Source of the DNA: Psychrilyobacter atlanticus DSM 19335
GTDB taxonomy: Bacteria; Fusobacteriota; Fusobacteriia; Fusobacteriales; Fusobacteriaceae
Assembly (NCBI RefSeq): GCF_000426625.1
Contig: NZ_KE384548.1
Span: 124,001 to 188,000, forward strand
DNA length: 64,000 nt
Direction: 5' to 3'
The position numbers were made by a program, and so were the translations under genes. Under the pieces are notes generated by a model. That model made no database searches. It was not told the origin of the DNA and saw only the letters and a program-made list of their open reading frames with translations. Shown here piece after piece: positions 34,626 through 42,360 of the stretch (position 1 is its first letter; the number at the start of each line of letters is the position of its first letter).

Positions 34626-36205
34626 AGATTATCCCCTAGTAGAACAGTGAGCTTATTAAAGAGGATAGTATATTTTTCTTCTAAATTTTGAGTGAGTTTT
34701 ATAAATTTATCTAGTTTTTTTAATAGTTCAGTTTTTTCAGGATAGCTGATCCAAAGATTTTCTTCTGCTTCAAGGAGTGCCAATTTTGTTTCGCTTAGGT
34801 TTTGCAGGTAATTTTGAAGAGAAATTAATTCTGCTTCTAAATTAGATTTTATATTTTTAAAATCAACTAAGTTATCAATCCTTATTGTATCTTTTTTTTC
34901 TAAAAATTCCTCAAAATCATCGATAATAACAGGTGGAAGGTCCCCATTAACAGAAAGCTGATTCCACCCTTTTAAAATTCTTTCAGAAGAAGAAGTAACC
35001 TTAGTTGATGAAGATTCATAGTACCAGATCTTTTTCTCATCTTTTAACTTATACCCGGTCTCTATAAAACCTAAATTCCATTCACTCTGGGAGAATGAAG
35101 CAGTGATATATTCCCTGTGTCCCTTAAAGAATAAGAAATCACCTTTGGAATCCTGCAGATGGATCTCTCCACTGGTGGCAGTGACTTTATTTTTATCTAT
35201 GTCATAATAGAGGGGTTCGTTATTACTATTTTTTTCTTGGATTTTAAATTTTTCATCAAAGATCTCCTCCCATCTCTTATAGATTTTATTGGAAAGGTGA
35301 ATTCTTTCAGAGTCGATACCCAGTATTTCTCCCTCTAAGATATCGACTATAGAAGAAAAATTTTCAAAATTATTCCAAAGAGTATGTTTTAAAAGGAGAA
35401 GATCGATAACTTCTACCCGATCTTTCCCCGAAGTATAGGCTGCTGTTTTTAATAATTTACCTAATTTCATTAATTTTCTATCCGAAATATTTTCTGGAAA
35501 GAGAGAATCTGTCGGGAGGAGCTCGATCTTATTTTTAATTTTTAAAATTTTAGATAGGATCTCAGGAGAAAAAACTATATCCTTACTTTTGTTTTTGATT
35601 TCCTCAAATTCCATAGTCGAAAACTTTAATTTTTTATCTATCCCTTCATAGACAGAGTTATTTAGGAAAAGTAAGCTGGGATCTTTAACATAATCTATCT
35701 GCACCTTAGTTAAAAAACGATCGTAGAGTGCATATAGTTCCGAGTCTTTGGTAGGAAGCTCGTTAGAAGCTCCTATAATGCTTTTTGTGCTTGCTTTTTC
35801 TCTAATAGAGCCATTATGGTAGATCCCTTCATTGATAATCGTCAGAAGGGAATTTAAGATGGAAGAATTAGCTTTAAAGATTTCGTCCAAAAATCCTATT
35901 TTAGATGTAGGAAGATATCCTGTGGTATTTCTCTTGAATATATCATTTTCTAATTCCTTCAAAGAGATAGGACCAAATATTTCCTCAGGAGTAGTAAATT
36001 TAGTCAATAAATATTCAAAATATTCATTTTCTGAGAATATATCTGAAATTCTTCTGGCAACTTCTGATTTAGCGGTTCCAGGAGGACCTATAATGACCAT
36101 ATTCTCTCCTGTCATGAGAGTTAACAGGCAGGTTTTGATAACCTCTTCCCTTTCGATTAACCCTTTATTTAATTCATTTAAAAATTTTTTTATTTTATTT
36201 TTCAT
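34622..36205 (-). CDS. ravA: MoxR-family AAA+ ATPase RavA-like
   Basis: A 527-residue ATPase. The AAA+ domain covers about 20-310: Walker A GPPGTAKS (38-45), Walker B and sensor region KIGFLDEIFKANSSILNSLLTIINEG, and sensor 1 IIGASNELP. The C-terminal part (330-527) holds the LARA-like region and coiled coil found in RavA. With the ViaA-like protein it would remodel or load cofactors into Fe-S/respiratory complexes; the substrate is unknown in this organism. It starts with ATG 36205. Confidence 0.86.
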   Translation of the reverse strand: MKNKIKKFLNELNKGLIEREEVIKTCLLTLMTGENMVIIGPPGTAKSEVARRISDIFSENEYFEYLLTKFTTPEEIFGPISLKELENDIFKRNTTGYLPTSKIGFLDEIFKANSSILNSLLTIINEGIYHNGSIREKASTKSIIGASNELPTKDSELYALYDRFLTKVQIDYVKDPSLLFLNNSVYEGIDKKLKFSTMEFEEIKNKSKDIVFSPEILSKILKIKNKIELLPTDSLFPENISDRKLMKLGKLLKTAAYTSGKDRVEVIDLLLLKHTLWNNFENFSSIVDILEGEILGIDSERIHLSNKIYKRWEEIFDEKFKIQEKNSNNEPLYYDIDKNKVTATSGEIHLQDSKGDFLFFKGHREYITASFSQSEWNLGFIETGYKLKDEKKIWYYESSSTKVTSSSERILKGWNQLSVNGDLPPVIIDDFEEFLEKKDTIRIDNLVDFKNIKSNLEAELISLQNYLQNLSETKLALLEAEENLWISYPEKTELLKKLDKFIKLTQNLEEKYTILFNKLTVLLGDNL

Positions 36206-36300
36206 ACCGCACCTCTATTCTTTACTTTATTTGTAAGGTATTGTACTACAAACGGCCTAAATTGTAAACTTTATAAAAGTGAAATAGTTTTAAAAAATAA

Positions 36301-36326
36301 AAAAACAGGAGGAAATCTCCTGTTTT
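36301..36326. terminator. Terminator after the hydCBA operon
   Basis: AAAAACAGGAG, loop GAAAT, CTCCTGTTTTT. It follows the minus-strand hydA gene. Confidence 0.82.
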
Positions 36327-36369
36327 TCAGTAGTTATTTTAATTTTTTAGAGTATATCAAATCGAAATA

Positions 36370-38085
36370 TTATAATTTTCTTCCCTTGTATGTTGTATGT
36401 AAGAGAACGTGAGCTTTATGCCCGTTAGGCTCTCCTAAGAATTCCTCATATAATTTAATTATTGTTGGGTTCTTATGGGAAGATCTATGTTCTTTATTAC
36501 TATCAATAGTATATAGTGCATTCATTCTTTTTTGTTTTGTTTCTTTAGTTTTTTCTATTGGCTGTCCTCCGCCACCGATACATCCACCAGTGCAACCCAT
36601 TATTTCAACAAAGGTATAATCTGATTTTCCTTCTCTGATCTCTTCCATTACTTTTTTTGCATTTCCTAATCCATGAACAACAGCTACCTTTATATCGTTC
36701 CCATTTATATTTACAGTAGCTTCCTTTATTCCCTGCATACCTCTTACTTCTTCAAATTCTAATTTTTCTAATTCCTGTTTAGTAAGTATCTCATATACAC
36801 TTCTAAGAGCAGCTTCCATTACTCCTCCACTGGCTCCAAATATTGCCCCTGCTCCTGATGCTATTCCAAATGGAGCATCAAATGCTTCTTCTTCAACATT
36901 TGCAAAATCTATTCCCTGAGATTTTATTAGTCTACCTAATTCTCTAGTTGTTAATACAGCATCTACATCTGGAAATCCGTATGAATTCATCTCTTCTCTG
37001 TTAGCCTCAAATTTCTTTGCTGTACATGGCATTATTGAAACTGTAAATATCTTAGATGGGTGAATACCTAATTTTTCTGCATAATAAGTCTTAGAGATTG
37101 CCCCGAACATTTGTTGAGGAGATTTACATGTAGATAAGTGTCCTAACAGGTCTTCTCCATGTCCTTCTACATAGTTTATCCAACCAGGACTACATGATGT
37201 AATCATAGGCAGTTTTCCGCCATTTGTGATTCTGTCGATCAATTCATAACCTTCCTCAATGATAGTTAGATCTGCTGAGAAATTGGTATCGAATACTCTT
37301 TCAAATCCTATTCTTTTAAGACTTGATACTATCTGACCCTCTGTGATACTTCCAGGTTCTAAATTAAATAGCTCTCCTACACTTACTCTTACTGCAGGTG
37401 CTATCTGAACTATTACATGTAATGCTTCATCATCTATAGCAGTCAACACTTGATCTATACTGGACTTTTCATAGATTGCTCCAACTGGACAGACCTTTAT
37501 ACACTGACCACAGAATACACACTCTGTTTCATGTAATTTTCTGTCAAATCTAGGTATGAATTCATATTCTGCTCCTCTGTTAGTTGCAGCTAAAACATCT
37601 ACATTTTGCACTTCTCTACAGACATCAGCACATCTTCCACATTTTATACATTTAGAATAATCTCTTACGATAGAACAGTTAAAGTCATCTATCTCATGAG
37701 CTTCTACTATATTTTCATCTAAACTATTGTTTGAAATATTAAATCTCTCACATAGATCCTGTAATTCACAGTTACCATTTCTATCACATTTCAGACAGTC
37801 CTGGTTATGATTTGCTAATATTAATTCTAAAACACCTTTTTGAGTATCTCTTACAAATTTTGTATTTGTCTTTATTTTCATTCCCTCTGATACTTTTGTA
37901 GAACAAGCTGCTACCAATTTACCCCAGTCATTTTCAACTAAACATATTCTACAGTTTCCTTTTACAGTTTGGTCTGGATGGTGACACAGGCTAGGTATTT
38001 TGATATGTATCTTCTTTGCTGCTTCTATTATTGTTGTACCCTTCGGTACTTGAACTTCTTTATTATCTATAATAAGGTTTACCAC
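36370..38085 (-). CDS. hydA: [FeFe]-hydrogenase catalytic subunit HydA (NADH-linked, three-subunit enzyme)
   Basis: A 571-residue group A hydrogenase. Domains: [2Fe-2S] (CHHPDQTVKGNCRICLVE), His-Cys [4Fe-4S] (NHNQDCLKCDRNGNCELQ), two [4Fe-4S] clusters (CIKCGRCADVCREV, CVFCGQCIKVCPVG), then the H-cluster domain with TSCSPGW, MPCTAKKFE and MGCTGGCIGGGGQP, and a C-terminal small-subunit-like tail. Note that the first signature reads TSCSP, not TSCCP as in the other two hydrogenases here. The gene is the third in the order NuoE-like, NuoF-like, HydA. It takes electrons from NADH and produces H2. Confidence 0.93.
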   Translation of the reverse strand: MVNLIIDNKEVQVPKGTTIIEAAKKIHIKIPSLCHHPDQTVKGNCRICLVENDWGKLVAACSTKVSEGMKIKTNTKFVRDTQKGVLELILANHNQDCLKCDRNGNCELQDLCERFNISNNSLDENIVEAHEIDDFNCSIVRDYSKCIKCGRCADVCREVQNVDVLAATNRGAEYEFIPRFDRKLHETECVFCGQCIKVCPVGAIYEKSSIDQVLTAIDDEALHVIVQIAPAVRVSVGELFNLEPGSITEGQIVSSLKRIGFERVFDTNFSADLTIIEEGYELIDRITNGGKLPMITSCSPGWINYVEGHGEDLLGHLSTCKSPQQMFGAISKTYYAEKLGIHPSKIFTVSIMPCTAKKFEANREEMNSYGFPDVDAVLTTRELGRLIKSQGIDFANVEEEAFDAPFGIASGAGAIFGASGGVMEAALRSVYEILTKQELEKLEFEEVRGMQGIKEATVNINGNDIKVAVVHGLGNAKKVMEEIREGKSDYTFVEIMGCTGGCIGGGGQPIEKTKETKQKRMNALYTIDSNKEHRSSHKNPTIIKLYEEFLGEPNGHKAHVLLHTTYKGRKL

Positions 38086-38125
38086 TTATTAGACCCCCTT
38101 GGTTTATAATTAACTTAATGTAAAC

Positions 38126-39388
38126 TTATAATGCCTTCATTTCATCTATAGAACTACAAAGTTCTGGTGAAAAATATTTTATAGCTGTCAACATTGCAGT
38201 AGCTGCAGTTTGTCCTAATCCACAGAAAGATGCATCTGTCATTATTCTGGATATTTTTTCTATATTTTTTAGATCTTTAGTTGTTGCAGTTCCTTTAGAC
38301 ATTTTATCTATTAATTTTTTCATCTGTCTTTTTCCCTCTCTGCATGGAGTACATTTTCCACAAGATTCATGGAAGAAGAAATAACTAACTGATTCTAAAA
38401 ATTTGATAACACTTTTAGTCTCATCAGCTACTAAAATAGCTCCTGATCCAATTCCAAATCCTTTAGCTTCTAGATCTTCATAGGTATATCTTGTATCGAG
38501 GTATTGTTTAGGCATTAACGGTCCTGATACTCCCCCTAGCTGTAAGAATTTAATGTCTTTATCTCCTACAATTCCTCCACCGATATCGTATATTATCTCT
38601 TTCAGACTCATTCCAAAAGGGATCTCATATGTTCCGGGTTTCTTTACATTTCCACAAAGACTGATCATCTTAGTTCCTATACTTTTTTCTGTCCCATATT
38701 TTGCATAATTAGAAGCTCCCATCTTTAAAACGGTAGCAACTATTGCTAATGTCTCTACATTATTAGATTGAGTTGGTTTCCCCATATATCCTACAACACC
38801 TATTCTTGGTGGTTTCATTCTTGGTCTACCAGCTTTACCCTCCATAGATTCTATTAGTGCTGACCCTTCACCACATACATATGCGCCGGCACCTGAAAAT
38901 ACTTTTATAGAAAAATCAAATCCTGTACCTAAGATATTTTTTCCCAGATATCCATTTTCTTCTGCTAATTTTATAGCTTTTCTTATCTTGTCGTGTAAGA
39001 ATTCATATTCTTCCCTTATATAGATAAATCCTTCCTTAGCTCCAAATGTATATCCAGAGATAGCCAGTCCTTCGATTACCTTATACGGGTCTCTAACCAA
39101 TAACTCTCTATCTTTAAAAGTTGCCGGTTCTCCCTCGTCTGCATTACAAAGCACATATTTTACATCAGCGTGATTTTTTCTTCCGCCATTCCATTTTTTA
39201 CCTGTAGGATATGCTGCTCCTCCACGACCTCTAAGTCCGGAAATATTAAGTTCGTCGATTATGAAATCTTTTCCTTTTTCTAGGGCATTTTTTAATCCTT
39301 GGAATCCTCCATTTTCAATGTACTTCTCAATTTGATCCACTTTATATGTATTAAAATTTTCAGTAATTACTTTCTGAATTCTATTCAT
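38126..39388 (-). CDS. hydB: NuoF-like flavin subunit of NADH-linked hydrogenase (HydB)
   Basis: A 420-residue NADH/FMN subunit. The nucleotide and flavin sites are GLRGRGGAAYPTGKKW (near 50-66), CNADEGEPATFKDR and GAGAYVCGEGSALIESMEG. The [4Fe-4S] N3-type cluster is formed by ESCGKCTPCREG and the later SFCGLGQ. The protein stops there: it has neither the N-terminal thioredoxin-like [2Fe-2S] domain nor the C-terminal ferredoxin domain seen in HydB of the known bifurcating enzymes. That makes it closer to plain NuoF and to the simple NADH-dependent hydrogenase type. ATG 39388 lies just after AGGTGATATCC and overlaps the stop of the NuoE-like gene. Confidence 0.9.
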   Translation of the reverse strand: MNRIQKVITENFNTYKVDQIEKYIENGGFQGLKNALEKGKDFIIDELNISGLRGRGGAAYPTGKKWNGGRKNHADVKYVLCNADEGEPATFKDRELLVRDPYKVIEGLAISGYTFGAKEGFIYIREEYEFLHDKIRKAIKLAEENGYLGKNILGTGFDFSIKVFSGAGAYVCGEGSALIESMEGKAGRPRMKPPRIGVVGYMGKPTQSNNVETLAIVATVLKMGASNYAKYGTEKSIGTKMISLCGNVKKPGTYEIPFGMSLKEIIYDIGGGIVGDKDIKFLQLGGVSGPLMPKQYLDTRYTYEDLEAKGFGIGSGAILVADETKSVIKFLESVSYFFFHESCGKCTPCREGKRQMKKLIDKMSKGTATTKDLKNIEKISRIMTDASFCGLGQTAATAMLTAIKYFSPELCSSIDEMKAL

Positions 39389-39860
39389 GGATATCACCTC
39401 TTAATTTGCTAACTATACTTTTTATCTTACTTTCTGTTAAGTTTCCATAGACAACTTTATTGACTCTCATAGCTGGCGAAACATCACAGGCACCAAAACA
39501 AGGCGTATATTCTAGTGTAAACATCTTATCTTGAGATGTCTCTCCTACTTGAATCCCAAGTTGATCTACCAAAGCATTTTCAATGGTTTCCTTATCTGTT
39601 ATCTCGCATACTGTACTGTTGCAAAGTTGTATGAAATACTTACCCTTAGGTTTATCATTTAATGCAGAAAAGAATGTTATTACTTCATAGATTCTAGTTT
39701 TAGAAATTTTCATTTCAGTTGCTACATATTTTGCCATCTCTTCAGAAATATACTTTTCCTCATTAAGTTTTTGTACTTCCTGTAATATAGGTATTAAAGA
39801 AGTGTCTTTATACTCATATCTTTTTAATATTTTGTTTACGTCTTGAATATCTGCTGTCAC
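39381..39860 (-). CDS. hydC: NuoE-like [2Fe-2S] subunit of NADH-linked hydrogenase (HydC)
   Basis: A 159-residue thioredoxin-like ferredoxin. The [2Fe-2S] ligands follow the NuoE pattern: C-x4-C in LCNSTVCEI and C-x3-C in TPCFGACDVSP. The N-terminal helical part (ILQEVQKLNEEKYISEEMAKYVATEM) is normal for the family. It starts at GTG 39860 after GGGGG and is the first gene of the hydCBA operon; its stop overlaps the hydB start by eight bases. Confidence 0.92.
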   Translation of the reverse strand: MTADIQDVNKILKRYEYKDTSLIPILQEVQKLNEEKYISEEMAKYVATEMKISKTRIYEVITFFSALNDKPKGKYFIQLCNSTVCEITDKETIENALVDQLGIQVGETSQDKMFTLEYTPCFGACDVSPAMRVNKVVYGNLTESKIKSIVSKLRGDIHE

Positions 39861-40195
39861 TTGTTGCCCCCTTAGTTAAACTCTTTATTTGATTATCTTG
39901 CACAATAAAATAATTTAAGATTGTGTTTTTATCTTTATTAATCCAAAAATAAACCGAAATATTTCTTTTTGTTGTAAAATAGATCAGCAGGAACGAAAAT
40001 AAGAGTAATTATTAGTCGTATTTTAATATTTCCACCTTCTGTTATATACCATGAAAATAAATTTGTCAACTACGATTATGTTTTATTTGAAAACTTTTTG
40101 TCTTATTAGTTGGTATAATCGGTTGTTTTTCTTAAGTTTATTTTTAGAATTTAAAGTGCTCAAACTGGTATTACCAAAGGGATTAGAAAATAAAA
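39861..40195. other. AT-rich intergenic region upstream of hydCBA
   Basis: About 335 bases without a gene. It must contain the hydCBA promoter on the minus strand. I could not pick out a convincing -35/-10 pair or a Rex-type operator. TATAAT at 40116 stands on the plus strand but leads to no gene. Confidence 0.4.
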
Positions 40196-40238
40196 AAACT
40201 TTCTTTCAGCTGGATTTATCCAGTTGAAAGAAAGCTTT
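40196..40238. terminator. Terminator of the YjjG-like gene
   Basis: AAACTTTCTTTCAGCTGGAT pairs with ATCCAGTTGAAAGAAAGCTTT, a stem of about 20 pairs with two mismatches; T-rich on the minus-strand exit. Confidence 0.85.
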
Positions 40239-40250
40239 ATATATGTATAT

Positions 40251-40949
40251 TTATTTTTTTAATATATCTTTTAGTTCCATTAAATCAGAGATAACATAGG
40301 TTGGTTCTACTCCTACTTCATTTGAGTTCATTGTTGGATTAAACCAGCATGTATCTATGCCAAAATTTATTCCACCTTGGATGTCAGATGTCAGGCTGTC
40401 TCCAACGATTAATACCTTGTTTTTATCGGTATAATTAATATTATTTAAAGCATGTTGGAATATTTGTGGATTTGGTTTAGATATACCTATCTCTTCAGAA
40501 ACTACTATATCCTCAAAGTATTCGGCAATAACAGATTTTTTTATTCTATTATCTTGAACTGCACTAAGACCATTTGTAATGATTGTAAGTCTATAGTTTT
40601 TAGTTAAGTTTTTAACAAGCTCCTCACTTTCTTCATATAAAAAAGATGCCTGTGATAGGTGTTTCATAAATAATTTTGCAAATTCAACTTCATTAAATTG
40701 AATATTTAATTTTTTTGATAATCGTCTGAATCTTTCTGTTTTTAATTTTTTCTGAGTGATAAGTCCATTCTCAAGCTCTTTCCAGATGGCTGTATTTATT
40801 TCTTTATAGACTTTAAAATGGTAATTTTCCTCGTATTCAATACCAAAATCAATGATAGTACTTTCAAAAGCTTTCTTTTCAGATTTTTTAAAATCAAATA
40901 AAGTTTCATCTGCGTCAAATATTATAATTTCATATTTTATTATAATCAC
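40251..40949 (-). CDS. yjjG: YjjG-type pyrimidine nucleotidase (HAD superfamily)
   Basis: A HAD phosphatase of 230-232 residues. Motifs: IFDADETLFDF (nucleophile Asp), IITNG, ISKPNPQIF with the catalytic Lys, and VGDSLTSDIQGG. The arrangement and length match YjjG, a house-cleaning 5'-nucleotidase for non-canonical pyrimidine nucleotides. The only standard start is GTG 40949, but it is part of the GGGGTGAT that looks like the ribosome site; family members usually start MKY-x4-FD, so an ATA at 40940 may be the true start (inference). Confidence 0.85.
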   Translation of the reverse strand: MIIIKYEIIIFDADETLFDFKKSEKKAFESTIIDFGIEYEENYHFKVYKEINTAIWKELENGLITQKKLKTERFRRLSKKLNIQFNEVEFAKLFMKHLSQASFLYEESEELVKNLTKNYRLTIITNGLSAVQDNRIKKSVIAEYFEDIVVSEEIGISKPNPQIFQHALNNINYTDKNKVLIVGDSLTSDIQGGINFGIDTCWFNPTMNSNEVGVEPTYVISDLMELKDILKK

Positions 40950-41360
40950 CCCATATAGTTATTTTTATAAATTATAACATAATAATGATTGAAAAGAAAA
41001 ATTAAGATGTCTAAATGGATAAGTAAAGTTACATATATATAGTAAAAGATTGTGTAATTTATAACAATATTGAAATGTCAAAGGCTAAAATTTTATATAA
41101 TTATATCTAGGTATAGTAGCTAGAGTTTGTTTTGCGTAGAAGTATTCTTTGATCAAAAAAAATAAAATCGGAGATCTTTCATTAAATATGATTTCTTTCA
41201 GGATTTAATAAAAAACTAATTTTAAATATTTATTGTCATATTTATATCTAAATTCCTAAAGATGTTATATAATCTAAATTAAATTATTTTATTTTTTATA
41301 ATATTTCTAATTGTCTGAGATAGAGAGTAAAAAGTTATAAAGAAGATGGGGGAGTTTAGG
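40950..41360. other. Intergenic region, nothing recognised
   Basis: About 400 AT-rich bases between the divergent YjjG-like and DMT transporter genes. It must hold both promoters. No RNA motif, repeat or small gene with a ribosome site was seen, apart from the GGGGGAG ribosome site at 41348 for the next gene. Confidence 0.4.
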
Positions 41361-42269
41361 ATGGAGGAGAAGGGTTACGGGTTTGCATTTCTAGCGGGGA
41401 TAACTTGGGGAACGATTGGAATCATATCATATTATTTGGGTAAAACAGGAGTGGGCCCTTTTGAAATAACATTTTTAAGGTTATTTTCCGCCTTCCTTCC
41501 CATGTTTATTTTTTATATGGTGAGAGACAAAGAAAAATTAAAGATAAAAAAAGAAAATATAAAACATGCTCTTTTAATTGGAATAATAAGCCAGGGCATA
41601 ATGGGGATAGGGATGTATCAGTGTATTGTGAGAACTTCTGTAACTGTCGGTGTAATAATGTCATGTACAGGTCCGCTTTTTACAGCACTCCTATCCAGGA
41701 TATTTTTTAACGAAAAAATAACTTTATTTAAGGGTGTATCTTTGACTCTGGGATTTTATGGGGCATTTTTAATTGTCACAGGGGGCGACATATCAGTTTT
41801 AAATACAAATGGATTTGGTCTTCTTATGGGGGCAATCTCGGGGTTGTCCTATGGATTCTTTCCTATATTAAGTAAAAGAATCCCTAAAGGTTCTAATTCT
41901 TTAGGAATTCTCATATATAGTTTTTTGATTGGAGCAGTCTTTGTAATTCCTATGTTGGATCTAAAAATTTTAATAAAAGCATTAAGTTTTGAAATGATAG
42001 GCTTTTCTCTTATGTTAGGTATTATTTCTACTATTTTAGCTTATGTCTTTTATACTAAAGCACTTCAATTCATCAGTCCTACAAAGGCAGCAATTGTATC
42101 TTTGGTAGAACTTCCTACCGCTGCTGTTATAGGTCATTTTTTCTTAAAAGAGTATCTTTATCCTATAAATATACTGGGAATTTTTATCCTATTGATAGGG
42201 GTAATAATTTCTAAAATAAAATTTCCTGCAAGAAAAAACCTTAAAAGGAAAAGTTTTTTCAAATTCTGA
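41361..42269 (+). CDS. DMT family transporter (EamA domain)
   Basis: A 302-residue membrane protein with ten predicted helices in two EamA repeats (YGFAFLAGITWGTIGIISYYLGK and GFGLLMGAISGLSYGFFPILSKR). Each begins with the G-x3-G-x-S/T-pattern of this family of metabolite and drug exporters. The late LVELPTAAVIGHFFLKEYL motif is typical. ATG 41361 is preferred over ATG 41346, because GGGGGAG stands six bases before it. Substrate is unknown. Confidence 0.87.
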   Translation: MEEKGYGFAFLAGITWGTIGIISYYLGKTGVGPFEITFLRLFSAFLPMFIFYMVRDKEKLKIKKENIKHALLIGIISQGIMGIGMYQCIVRTSVTVGVIMSCTGPLFTALLSRIFFNEKITLFKGVSLTLGFYGAFLIVTGGDISVLNTNGFGLLMGAISGLSYGFFPILSKRIPKGSNSLGILIYSFLIGAVFVIPMLDLKILIKALSFEMIGFSLMLGIISTILAYVFYTKALQFISPTKAAIVSLVELPTAAVIGHFFLKEYLYPINILGIFILLIGVIISKIKFPARKNLKRKSFFKF

Positions 42270-42310
42270 TAATTACATATTTATCGTATATAATTTAATT
42301 TGAAAAAATT

Positions 42311-42339
42311 AAAAAACCTCTGCATTTGCAGAGGTTTTT
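42311..42339. terminator. Bidirectional terminator
   Basis: AAAAAACCTCTGC, loop ATTT, GCAGAGGTTTTT between the convergent DMT transporter and pyruvate carboxylase genes. Confidence 0.92.
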
Positions 42340-42360
42340 ATAATATGAATTATTTTAGTT

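Noticed and set aside
39861-40250. Rex operator upstream of hydCBA
   Set aside because: No TTGTGA-type inverted repeat could be identified convincingly.
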